The notes below the pieces were generated by a model that saw nothing but the letters and a program-made list of their open reading frames with translations, had not been told where the DNA came from and made no database searches. A stretch of DNA of 64,000 nt from Aphis gossypii (lineage: Eukaryota > Arthropoda > Insecta > Hemiptera > Aphididae), in contig NC_065530.1 in the NCBI RefSeq assembly GCF_020184175.1, forward strand, positions 82,933,260 through 82,997,259, written 5' to 3'. The first letter of the stretch is position 1, and every line of letters begins with the position of its first letter. Shown one piece after another: positions 48,918-61,740 of this stretch. Made by a program: the position numbers and the translations under genes.

Positions 48918-50850
48918 TCATTATTATATATGTTTAATACACATTCGTCTGTTTGCTAGAAGTAAGTACATATACAAGCCACATAGGTATAAATAAATAT
49001 ATGCATATATCTATATATTATATTATATATAGAAGTTTACATATCATAATTGTATATGACCTATATTTTAAAGTACGATAGGTTTGACTTATCTGGTTAC
49101 GTCAGATGTATTTATATACGAATATATATAAAACGGCACCGTCCTTGGAAAACAGGGTTAAAAAGAACTATTAATTATCCATCCGCATAATATTATAAGT
49201 GAATATACGAGCGAGTGCTTATAATAACGCTTGTTTATCCTTGGTTTTTTTATTTTACAAATAGAGCAGTATTTTTACTGTCTAGTGTCTACAATAATTA
49301 ACAAAAATACGTCATATACATATGCAACAGTTAGAAAAGTAACCAGACGGATTACTGAAAATGTGATTCAACATCAATCTTAAATAAATAATAACAATAG
49401 TTATATTATATAATAATAAAACGGTATTTAGTTAATATATATTAATTAATGTTAAATGAATAATAATCAATAAAAAAATGCAAGCGACTAATTGCAGCGT
49501 TTTAAGTTTAAGGATGGCGGACTATAATATACTATAATATAAAACTGATACTTGATATCTAGTGATACAAGTCCAACGTCTGTTATAATATCGAATGACC
49601 TAGCTGCTATATACGCATTCTGAATTATTATTTACTTATCCATATATTTCTTTTTAATTATCATATAAATACATATCGACAGACCACGAAATTCTGGTAT
49701 TTCAAATAAAGTTGTATCTAAATAAATCTGTAAAAATATTTTCCGATCATTAAGTACGATCTAACGGTCTTGTTGAATTTAAGAAGAATACCGATAATAA
49801 TGTTATCTAAATAAAAGTAGCCACAGACCACAGTATCAATGACAATAAACAGTGTAGTTCATTGGATTGCGTGATATTGCAAGTGCAAAATTTAAAAAAA
49901 ATTATCAAATAGTAATGACAAAAAACATACAAGTTCATTGTTTACAAAACCACAAATTATCATCCATTTGATGATAGCAAAATAACAAAATAACTAACTG
50001 TAAAAAATGTCCCATAAAATTCAAATTTGTCTCACTGAAAAATTTTAACGGTCTGAACTCTAAGGATTGGTTAATGGGAATGTTTGTAAATTATTACTAT
50101 ACAGTACTATAGATGGTCTAATAAAATTATCTTATGGACCTGTTTAATTTATACCATAATTGTGTTATAACCACTTTTGAGTGGACCAATTAAAGCGATT
50201 CAAATTGACAAGACATTACTAGGTAGGATTTTTTTTTAGATAACCGTTACGGTGGTTATTTAACTAATTATGAAAGCTCAAAACTTACATATTTTGCTCC
50301 AAAAGTATTCCTTTTAATAACGGTAAAATAAATTACTACCAGCGAGTCTTAAAAAATACATCGTAATTATTTAAAAATCTTTCCTTAAGATATATCAAAA
50401 TGTGTAGAGATCAATATTAACTAAAAAAAAAAACACAATATCATATTTATCTAACGTTTAATCAATATTCAAAAGTTCATAGCTTTAAAAATTTTTAATT
50501 GTATTTTTTAATGCATTTTTATTCGAAGATTTATGTTTACTATAGTTTTTATAACCTTTAATAACTAGTAAGTAAAAAAAAAATATTTAACAATTAATCA
50601 TAAGTTTTATCTATTCCAATTTTTACGGTACATCATCTTTCGTAGTAGATCGCCTTTTGCGAGAAGTATAATATTATTCTAATGTCTGCTTATAGTATGA
50701 AATGAAATGAGAAATTATTATTCTCATTTATATATTAGTTTTGTCGTTATAATATTAAGACCTTCTAAACGTATATTATTTAAGACTGCAGACGACATTT
50801 TTACGAGGTTTATGATATGATTGAGTTATTAAACAGAATTATTTTTACAG
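48918..50850. other. AT-rich stretch
   Basis: No gene was recognised. A hairpin with perfect nine-base arms AAATGAGAA and TTCTCATTT lies at 50705-50729 around a seven-base loop. Older repeats may be present, but no ends are visible. Confidence 0.5.
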
Positions 50851-52460
50851 TCGTTTCGATCGTGTAAGTATAGATAGCCACGTGCCTGTCCTGGTCGTTG
50901 CGTTTGAAAACTGGCGCGCAATATTAATACATAATATGACTATGATTATACACTTTTAAATAACGGAGCTCTTCGGTCGTTAAATTAACGGAACACATAT
51001 TAATAATATACATAATATTATACTGTGTTAGTGGCGGGCTGGTTAAAAAGTGTATATTATATACAGGTTAATAATAATGTATATCTAATATTATGCACGC
51101 TTAGCTATTTTTACGCTATAAATGTGTAGCTTTTTCCCGCGCCTGCGTTTATGACACCGCATCGGCGTGTAATTAATTAAACGGTGTAAAAAATTAAATT
51201 CTAAAATTGACATTTTGGACAGTTACCTTTACGAATCGAGTATAAATCACGCGCAGATCTTACAAAGATAATATGTATAACACCACCTATATACACACAC
51301 ATATATGTGCATTATACCACACGTTTGCCACTATATAATACTTTTGCGATTAAGTACGATATATATATGTATAATATATTATATCGGTATTACGATAGCC
51401 ATAATACCTATTACCTATATATATACGATATTATTATAACTATATACTGCTAAACCGCTGCACGCGTCGAACCGAAAGCTAATACTATCATAACGATTCG
51501 CGTGAATAAATTAAATATGCGGCGGTGTATACGAGGGTTGCGTAAAATTGATTTTCAAATCCAATTCGCGATATCGACGACAAGCACATAACACCGCATA
51601 TACACAGTTATATATATATATAATGTCGTGTGTATGTGTCTTCGATATTATTTGAATACGTGTCGGAACGCGCGAATATACATTATAATATCGTGTTATT
51701 ATAGCCGTCGATTTTGAACGATTTGCATTATAATATGCGTAGGTCGTACACTCGTATGTACTATGTATGCATATATATACAGAAGTCACACGTAAAACAC
51801 GTACGATTTCTGTATGATAATTTGTTTTAATGTCAACAGAAACTGTGTATTAATAATAAAATAAAAAAAATAAATAAATGTGAACACTTATTAACTACCA
51901 TCATAGAACTCGAGTTAAATCACATAGGTATTACGCGTGTAAGTGTTTATAGTGTTTATACGCATCGAACAGTATAAAAATGCAGCGATTTCGAGGAATT
52001 TTAGTGATTATTTATTATTTTGAAAATCTAAACTTCGGTTCTTGAAAAACTCCTATTTATATAGAATTTTCTGTTGTGTTATTACCTACTGTAACGCACC
52101 CTGCAAACATTTGAGGTCATATTTCATTACTGGTTTTCTTTTTTTTTCTTTAGACTAGTTTGTTTTGAGTATGATAAATTAATCAAAAGATAAATATTCT
52201 AGGTATTCTATAAAAGTTTAAAAGTTATTATTATCATTCATGACCATACTTGATCAAGCATCCAAATTCTACGAACAATTTTTATAATAAACTACACCAT
52301 CTTTAAAATCTTTTCGTATCAGATTTTTTCTCTGGAAATCTAGCCGATACAATTCACCGGATGAAAATAAAATAGTTCAGATATGTTTTAGACCAATTAT
52401 TATTAAAACCCAACCTTTGTGTACAAAAAAACAATACTTAAAGTCTATATATATATATAT
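50851..52460. other. CpG-containing patch then AT-rich stretch
   Basis: The part at 50851-51800 has CpG-rich segments between AT runs, and 51801-52460 is AT-rich. A long T/C tract ends in CTTTAG at 52153, but it is followed by stops within 12 codons. No supported gene was seen. Confidence 0.45.
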
Positions 52461-53367
52461 ATACGGATATAATATCTATTCGCGTGATCCTCGTGTCATT
52501 TTTTTCTCTTCCGATCAATTTTACAATATATTATGTACAATAATACTCGATGTGTATATTATAGATTGCAGATAACAAAAAAATTAGGTAATACTGAGTG
52601 TTGGAGCCTATGATGAATATTGAGAAATGTGTTTATAGGATTATTCGCTTACGCATGTATTATAATTGCCGGTCAAGTTTCTATGTTTTCCAATGTCTTT
52701 TATTTTGGAAACGCGTAAACGTTTATATTTACGACGTGGTCACATCCGTACAGCCCATATCATACTATATGTCTATATATAAACCTTTTTATAATACGAC
52801 GATGTCTACTGTAGATATTATATATATGTATGTATACATAATATATTAAATCAATTGATATGGCGTATAGTGGTCCTGCAGGTGTTGTATATAAATAAAT
52901 AACAATCTCTGGAACGCGCTGCAGAGTGCAGCTCGCGTATAATATAATACGATAGTGTGTATAAGACGAAACGTGTAAAAAAAAAAAAAAACCCGAAAAG
53001 AATAATTATGCGCGTTATTATATTACGCGCACGGACATAATTAGACGTCTACACCTATATACGTGTGTATACGCGCGTGTGTTACATTATTTACATAATA
53101 TATATAATATTATAAACCCTATGCCTGCAGTACCTACACTTATATCTATATCGTTTTTTTGGGCGATCAACCTAATATACCTATATACACAGCACATGAT
53201 ATACGGTATAAGCGGTCTTCACGTATCGCCTTCCACCATCTTTCATTCATCCCACGACGAAGACGACGAAGACCCGATCTTACACGCGGCCACTCCCCTC
53301 CCTTCACCTGGTCGATATATAACCATGTAACCTGCTGCAACCTGCCTATCTGCTGTCCTCAACACCA

Positions 53368-53415
<48 letters not shown>

Positions 53416-54130
53416 ACACACCATACACGGCACTTACACGTAGGTACACGGTTTATTACGTGTATACATACGATCTACCCGGCCAAGGACGTCGGGGTCA
53501 CTCATTACCGGCAGAGTCGCGTGGATTCGGCGCGCGCGAACGTTCGGACGAGCCCGCGCGACGATCGTCGTCCGTGATAAAAAAAAAAAAAAACGCTACA
53601 CCGAGACGGGTTTCCAGCTATATTCTCGTACATAAGTATTTTTTAAGAATAAGTGTGATCATAAAAGCACATGTGCGTGTGATAAAGCATGTGGGTACGC
53701 GGATAGATGGGTGCGCGTAGACGTAAATCAACCCGTGCACGCCGGACGACAAAAGTACGCCCAGACAGTGATATCGTCACGGGCAAGTACGATCATTGAA
53801 GTTGGGTGTTATAGTTTTGTCTCATACCGTGTTAACGTATATAACATATGCGTGTATGTGAATATCATATAATTTTTAATAATACGACAAAGTCATAACA
53901 ACACACCGGACAGATAATTCCTGTTCGTCGTAAACGAGAAACTTCCGATTTCAACCAACACCCCACAGAATGATATATTATAATAATAAACACCACGTAT
54001 AATGCGTGTTTACGTTTGTTCGTGGTACCTTCTAGACCTAAACGTTGTAGGATTGGAGCCTCTATGCTGGGATGAGTCGATTTTTTGAGAATGTAAAATC
54101 GTAATGCTATATTTAATAACAAATACCAAA
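52461..54130. other. CpG-rich block
   Basis: GC content is highest at about 53460-53580, which is rich in CGCG. The long CA repeat at 53373-53421 and A-runs at 52977-52991 and near 53579-53592 lie here. Several plus-strand frames of 80-95 codons (52598-53720) overlap each other or read the CA repeat as His/Thr. None has splice or poly(A) support. Confidence 0.45.
53373..53421. repeat. long (CA)n microsatellite
   Basis: Nineteen CA units are followed by one T interruption and about five more, the longest dinucleotide repeat in the window. It should be highly polymorphic in length between individuals. Confidence 0.95.
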
Positions 54131-56268
54131 GTATTATATTATATTATGGTGTTGAAAAAAATGCAATTTTTTTCGTTTAAAATTTCAAAGATATTATATA
54201 GGTAAGTACATAACTTTATAAGATATCTGCAAGAAGAGAATGAAGGTAAAATGGACAATACGTAAAAAATCATTTATATATTTTATAGCTACTGCAGCGG
54301 GAGTTGCAATAAATTAATGTGTACCTAGGGAAACAGCAATGACCCAAGAATACAGCATCGGACGGGACATTACTATATGCTTAATGCTACTATGTTTCTA
54401 CACAAATTATAATTATTCACGGTAACATAATGAATTAACTATTGCTTGCCGAGCATAAAATATTATTTTGTATTGCATGAAACTCTGAGAAATTTAATTT
54501 CGTAATTTCCAAACAGCAATTTATTAACAAAACAGCTCAACTTTAGCAATAAATTCTTAAAGCTGTACATTTTTATACTATATAGGTAAGTATAAAAATG
54601 TACGTGTAATCGTGTATACGTGTTAAGTGTACACGATACTATAAAATACTACGTCAACAATACCTATATATAGTTAGATAAAACATTTAATTACCAGTTT
54701 GTAAATATAACTATTAGACAGGTTAGGTTTAATTACTAACCTAATATTATTAACTACTAGACATTTTTCGTAATTTTTCCACGATACAAAAATTTTAGCG
54801 GTTCATATAAAATAGTAATCCCTACCAACATCACCATTTTTGTAACACATATGTTAAACAAATATACTCTTATGTAAAAAAAAAAAAAATGGTTATACGC
54901 GCCTTATTAGCTTTTATTTCTTATAATAATTATTGTATAGTTATTATTTTTAAAATTAAAAATAATAATAATGAACAGCAATATTGGTCAAACATAAGTG
55001 TTTTCGTTGAAAAAAAACAAGTTTGAGGATACATAAAACATGTACGCTGTCTACATCATGGTGATCCACTCACAATTATTTTTCAACCAAAATAACATAA
55101 AATAGATGCCGTATTTTCAAAATGTATATATTTATGATTACCATTCTTATTGCGATACAAACAATTTTTTTCAAACAAGCTTTCTCCCTGTAACATATGG
55201 GTAGAATGATTTTTTTTTTTAATAAATTTGATGAACCTATCCAAATCAAAATTTGAACGAGTAGTTTTTGATTTATTAAAATCTATATACTAAGGAAAAT
55301 AAAAATGATTTTGTTAAGTTGTATAATAGATGTAACATTTAGTACCTACTTTATTTTATATACATTATACTTTTAAAATTATCATGCTCCAAATCTTTCT
55401 ATCCTATATTATCATAGATAATAGATCTATAATCGTTAGTACACACATTACTCAAAAACTATAAATTAATTATTAGATGAAAATTTGGAAGCAATCATAC
55501 TTGATATCGATGAACTACCCTATATATTACATATTGATGTTTATTCTACGTTTTATCTCGAATCTCGTTAGACTATAACATTGTATACCTATTAACATAT
55601 ATTATGTGGTTTTTTGATGGTAAAAAAAAAACTCTCCACGTCATCCATACAAATCTCTCAAGAATATAAATAAAGTTATTCTGTCAGTCTGCGCAGATTT
55701 TAATAACAGTATATAATCTATACATTGTTGAAAAAGGTACCTCCCACCCATAATACGGGTTACGAGTGGGATAAAATAAGGACAAGGGTTTCGTGGATAA
55801 ACATATAATAGTATCTATAAATAAATATACATATATATATAATATATTACATGTGAGGTTCGATTATCTCGATGATGAGGGTGAACCCTACTCGTGTTCA
55901 AGCGTCTCTCGCAAATTGAGACGTTTTCAAATTTTTTATACCTACTTCCACTAGACGTGCCTAAAAACTAGCTAATTTAAACCCTTCGAGCATACTACAC
56001 AGTGACAGGTGTAATATGGGATAAAGTGCTTGAATATACCTCTCATCAATACATTATAATATTATCGTCGTATAAATTGCCTATCGTTGTTTTTGCTCGC
56101 TTATGGCATATTATGGTCGAAGGTTTTTGTACAATTATATATCAAGTTTATTACTGGTCGCACTAATGATCATTATCTCCCAGAGTCACATGGTTCACTA
56201 TTTGACTATATTTAATTTATATATATCTTCTTATAAATATACGTATATATCGTCATATTTTATAAGCA
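54131..56268. other. AT-rich stretch
   Basis: No gene was seen. The adjacent hairpins at 54565-54637 are the only structured feature. The rest is AT-rich sequence with A-runs near 54876-54888. Confidence 0.5.
54565..54637. repeat. two adjacent hairpins
   Basis: The first hairpin has exact 15-base arms, GTACATTTTTATACT (54565-54579) and AGTATAAAAATGTAC (54589-54603), around the 9-base loop ATATAGGTA. Five bases later ATCGTGTATAC (54609-54619) pairs with GTGTACACGAT (54627-54637) over all 11 positions, with one G-U pair, around a 7-base loop. Two strong stems side by side are unlikely to be a simple AT artefact, because both include C/G pairs. Each is too short for a typical microRNA precursor. 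A structured RNA, a transposon end or a protein-binding array is possible. Confidence 0.7.
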
Positions 56269-56429
56269 CAGTGAAACTTCCACATAACGAACTTCCATTT
56301 AACGAATTATTTTTGAGAACCATAACCTTCACTGTTAATCATGTGTTAATTCTATTTAACGAATTCCTCTATACCTAATATGAATTTTTTTTGTTACCCA
56401 TGTGACTTCGTTAAATAGAAGTTTCACTT
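56269..56429. mobile_element. MITE-like element with pogo/Tigger-type ends
   Basis: The left end CAGTGAAACTTCCACATAAC is matched in inverse orientation at the right (56406-56428, reading outward AGTGAAACTTCTATTTAACG). The motif CTTCYATTTAACGAA recurs inside near 56288-56304 and 56351-56365. A CAGT start with AAC-TC and TTAACGA words is characteristic of pogo/Tigger elements of the Tc1/mariner superfamily. The length, about 160 bases, fits a non-autonomous deletion derivative with no transposase. The expected TA target duplication is not clear at both ends, so the insertion is probably old. The open frame 56103-56378 crosses it and is not a gene. Confidence 0.6.
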
Positions 56430-57948
56430 TATATAATTTAATAGAATTATCCAAATAAATTTTATTACACTTCTAGTAATAAAATAATATCTTTAATATG
56501 TAGGTGATAGTAATGTTTATAAAAATAGTATAATAATATTTAGATCACAGTCCTATAGGTTAATAAACAAAACTCATTATTAACTACAGAACCTTATTGT
56601 TAAAATGAAAATGAATATAATCGATACAAACTCAAAAATATTTAAACACAATTATTTCTTTATTCGTCTATTTAATTTATGGAAAAGCTTCCCATAAAAT
56701 CCACCTTAAAGAGAGCATAAGTTATCACTAAAATGTCATGTTCAATAAAAATATAAATGATATAGTTCACAAATCGCTACTTAATGAACAGAGAAGAACA
56801 AACAAAATGTGCAACTTATGGAGTCCATCTGACTGTTAAATATTTAGTCGTCAAATGCAGTGTAACAATTGTCACAAATTTAATACATAATATATAATAA
56901 TTGTATTATTAAAAATAGATATTGTAAGACAATTATATATTATTTTTTTTGAAAACACGCATTGCCTATAAAATTAATATTTGTTGTTAAGGGGACAACA
57001 CAATAATACCTAATGTCAATAATAATAATGCTATCATTAAAAACTAAAAATAAAATAAGCATTAAAATTAACAATAAATTATTATTGTATTTAAAATATA
57101 TACAATTATGACTTACTTCCATTAGAGTTCCATTATTTCAAGAAATATTGATTTAAACATAAAAGTAACTTAAGATAGGTACGTCTTTTTTCGCTGGGAA
57201 CATTATCATGAGAGATTATAAATATATTTTAATGTTATGATTTCTAACCTCTCTGGAATACAACTTGGTTACTGCCGTTTTCGTAGGAGATAAAAAAAAA
57301 AATACGTAATCAGATTTCATCAAAAAGTGAAAAATTACCAAAATTCTTTGGCAGAAATTAGTTGATTTATTTAGAATTATATTATGATTAATATATTATA
57401 ATATGTACAAATGTCTACGTTCAAAGTTTATAGTTGTATATTTATTCATATAAATTATTAAACTTAAATATCGACGGAGTTTTTGACTATTATTTCAATC
57501 GACACTAAGCATAAACAATCTTCTACTACAGTCGTCGGAATACAACATGAGACTCATTCGGACTGACTGCTGACCATACCATACTACGAGCAACTATTGG
57601 TTAGTAAAACATAGCTTCTTATTAGTAGAACTTAGTTCCTATATAATACTGTATTGCTTACATTTTTCGTCACAATTCAATTAATAAAAATAAATAAAAA
57701 TTGTCACTAATATATATTGTTTCTAATGGAATATATTGTCGTATTAGATACATGACTAAAATTATGCATAAATGAACAACATTGATAATTTGCACCAAAA
57801 TATTTTCTTTTTCTTTAACTTAATATTATCGTTGTCTACATGGCGTGTAAAAGCTGTTAAAAGCTGCAAGGAAAATGGCAATGCGAGTGTTTTCCGAGGT
57901 AACACGGCTTTTGCATAGTATATACATTACATATTATTCTTTTTTCCT
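56430..57948. other. AT-rich stretch
   Basis: Nothing gene-like was seen. Short frames are Ile/Asn/Tyr-rich. Confidence 0.55.
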
Positions 57949-58121
57949 AAGGTCCGTCAGCCTGGCATCCCGAATTCAAAATTTTTAACTCAAAATTTTT
58001 TACATAGTTATAGTACCTAATTTGTAACAATTTGTAACGCAAATATCAGAATTTTTAATAGAGTCTTACACTCAAAAAAAAAATGTTATTATTTTCGGGA
58101 TGCCAGATGCTGATGGACCTT
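57949..58121. mobile_element. MITE-like element with long inverted ends, family unknown
   Basis: The left end, about 57949-57974, reads AAGGTCCGTCAGC then CTGGCATCCCGAA. The right end at 58094-58121, read on the minus strand, is AAGGTCCATCAGC then ATCTGGCATCCCGAA. The two match over about 25 positions with one substitution and a two-base length difference. The roughly 120-base interior is AT-rich and non-coding. Size and structure fit a miniature inverted-repeat transposable element. I do not recognise the terminal sequence as a known superfamily, and a target-site duplication could not be defined with certainty. The intact ends suggest a fairly recent insertion. Confidence 0.6.
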
Positions 58122-58130
58122 TTTTCTTAC

Positions 58131-59240
58131 TAGCCGATTTTCACAAACACGAACTACGCGACTGTATAATATTTTTAGTTTAGTTTCAATTGCTCGTCAC
58201 CGGTTTGGTTTTTCAGTCGACTTACAACAGCCAAGACCTTTGTCACGGCTTGGTAGGTACCTTTACGAAATACACGATACGAGCCCCGAAGGAACGTCGT
58301 ATATTCGTATAATATACGTATATAAAAATACTATTGCACTGTAGCATTGTAATTATTGTGGTACTGTACTCATACACACAATACACACGATTCGAGTGTT
58401 TTCGTTTGGCCGGTCGGATATGACTAATCCAAAACACGCGTGTACTTATAGGTAGTATATATAGTATATCGAAAACATGTTCCACGATAAACATGTTTGT
58501 CTTTCCCGGCCGGATCAGCGTTTCATTGTATTATTATTTTTTTTCCCGTTCGTAAACCGTATAGGTAATATATAAACGTGTGTCTGTACAGTACCATCGA
58601 AGCTGTGTTTGTCCAAGACACACCGCGCACAGACGCACACGGACTGTATACATAAATGTATAGCGTACACTATAAGTAGTTGTACTAGGAATTCTTCTTG
58701 CGGGCGGCGTGCGTGATTCCCGCGTCCGATCAATCATCGCCGCCGCGTCCCTCCTCTGAAAAAACACTTCACTGTCAAATTAAGCCCATTGTATGTGGTC
58801 GCTAGAAGACCCCGCGGACGTGCGTATATAGAGTATAGGGCACTGCAATGTTATCGACTGGGACGTCGCGGCAGAAGGAAATCACACGCCGTGTTTAATA
58901 TGACTATTGACTATTATTATAATGTGCGCATAACTATATATTTATACCTAATGCGTATTGAAATGTACGGTCAGTGTAATGGGAAAATTTGACTATATAC
59001 CGCCCCTTCCGACCACACGACTCGCACACGTCAACCATTACTTCCCTGTCCCGTCACGAGGACCGATCCAAACGTATTCGATACGCCATTATCGCGCTGC
59101 AGTTTTCGAGCTGTACCTACCTCGGTAATTTTAGAACTTTGTAGACACGCACATGTATAATATGAGTATGTTAATATTATATTAATATATACGCGTACAG
59201 AACCGATGAAATCTTCAGTGGAAAATATTTACTAATTTTT
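58131..59240. other. CpG-rich block
   Basis: CG words are dense at about 58180-59110. Frames of 67-83 codons occur on both strands and overlap one another. None has matching splice or poly(A) signals. A regulatory or transcription-start role is inferred from composition. Confidence 0.45.
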
Positions 59241-61120
59241 CATATTATACAGTGCAACTGATAAAGCATATAGGTAATATTATGTATTTTATCGTATAAG
59301 CTCACGACGTAAAGAAATGTAGTGATATAATGTCATATTTTTATTATCCACGATTATAACTAACATTTCCTTAAAATAGGTACAGTATTATAACTGTTAA
59401 CAAAATATTAACTGAATTCTGAATATTGCACGCTACAAATGCTAATATAAACGACGTGTAGATGTCTGATTAAAAATGCAATCTACAAAATATAAGCCTA
59501 GGTCCTAGATCAGTTTAAACTTAAAATATCACGTATATACTGCCAATTGTTAAATAACGTTGAGTTTTCTCGGAAATGCCATTATTGGTCATTACTTTAT
59601 TGCTCATTAAGATATAATATTTTTTATACATTTGTTCTCATTAAAAAAAAAACCTTCTATTTTTTGATAAAACGTAAGTGGAAAAAAAATTCAAAGAAAC
59701 AATAATACTATTATAATGCCATAATAATTAATATTGTTTTATTATATGATGTTTAGCCAACAGATTTATATTATATATGGCAATGTATTATGAATTGTAT
59801 ATGATTACGCCTGAAAAAAAAATAATAAAATCAATTACTAGGAAAACGTAGGTACCTACTTCATCTCTAATCAGTCATATCATTCAATTATATCATTATG
59901 ATGTCTGACTATTAAACATATACTTAATATAATATGTTTGCTTATTGTTTTAATCAATTTATATTTATACGTTTTACAAATATTGTTTTCAATAATAGTA
60001 TGATCCTTTGATACGAGTGTAACGTTTACCGCGCGCTAGATCTATGTATATATATATTATAATGAAATACGCCACTTCACAGAAGCCGATCATCTGTCGA
60101 ACTACAATATTTCCAATTCGTAATAAATAAAAAATTATAATAATAACAGATAACGTGTAAAATAACGCACGTGATAAACAATATATATAAATCAACACGG
60201 CTCATTAATATACTCAAACGGAAACACTATATTATAATGTATAATATGTACATTTGAATCGTTAAAATGTGTGTGTATAATGTAAATTATACATGTACCT
60301 ATTTGGCTGTGTTACAGAGGCATATACGCGGTTTTAATTGGCGGTGCATTCGTTTTAATTTTTTTCCCCGTGTTTGACATCCGATCGTCGAAAACGATTT
60401 CGCCGTAACCGTAAAAAAAAATCACCACTCGCCACACGTGAAATTATATTTCCTTTCACTCTGTGTGCGTTCACTACAAGTGCACTGTGCATATTAATAT
60501 AATATTTCGATATCGGGAGACACTATTTTCCAGTGTACACGAATTTATTTCAGGGAGAGTAAAATAAAAATACGAGTATTAGCGCATGGTTACTTGCTTG
60601 TATATGATATGAATACATATGATCCTCGAAAAATGTAACCCTAACATTATTAGTGAACACAAAATTATTTTAAAACTAGCTAGAATTTTATTACAACGCT
60701 TTTGTTGGACGAATTCGCTTCATCACTAGTTATATTTGAAGTTGATTATGCCGTTCTTGTTAAAACATTTAACTTGAATTTTTTTTTTAACTATTACATA
60801 ATTGAAATCCGGGTATTATCTATATATGCGTGTCTAAGCCTTTCTGTAAAAGGATGGGTAAAATGCTCGAGCTCTGCAATAGATTTTCAGATTTTCCAAC
60901 TTGTATCCGGCTCTACATGAACTGCAGGCAATATCTTTGTCACTAATTATATAGCATTATATGGATGTTATGAAATTTCTCGGCTAAACTAAATCAGTAT
61001 ATTATATGTTAGAGCTTGAAGTTCTGAACTTTATTCAATAATAACGTGAAATAGATACAAATATCACGTCATAATAATTATACGGTCGAATATCATCATT
61101 TATACCTATAATATAGTATA
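59241..61120. other. AT-rich stretch with a small CpG patch
   Basis: The stretch is AT-rich apart from about 60300-60560. The palindromic word TAGGTACCTA, frequent across the window, occurs near 59850. No supported gene was seen. Confidence 0.5.
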
Positions 61121-61740
61121 ATATACCTACGTCGATATGTATGTATATATAATACACCTGTGTTTTCCGAACGTCTCATCGTATATTATGTATATAGCGA
61201 CTGTCAATATCCTTTCGACGAGGACGGGTGGTCGCGTCCGTCCGCCGTCCGTCACACACCGCTTTTTAGTTTTAATTGCTAATGACTACGTATCATTATT
61301 ATTATATTATACCCTCATACGCCTATTATATAATATTAAGCATCACGTATAATCATCATCATCCGTCGCTTGTGATATTATTGTAGGTAGGTATAATGTA
61401 TATGCAATATACGTGTATATATATTAAGCCCATTTACACGATATTATTATATACACTGCGCTACAGTGTCCACCGCGGTCAAGTCGGCGGGACACAGCGT
61501 GATGGTGCGACACAATTGTAAATACAATACATAATTATTCAAATAATAAAAACAGCAGATTTTATCTGACCCGACTGACGAGTTTCAAACAATTACAACT
61601 TACAGCGAGCGCCAATATAATTATTTATCGTATACACATAACCACAATTGATTCTGTGACACACGTTTCAGCGATACAATATAATATTTAAGACGATAAT
61701 CTGGTGTAGTCGTGTGAGTATGCGATTATCCCAAATTCAT
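61121..61740. other. CpG-containing patch
   Basis: A GC-richer core lies at about 61200-61270 and 61465-61510. The overlapping 71-codon frame is not supported by other signals. Confidence 0.4.
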
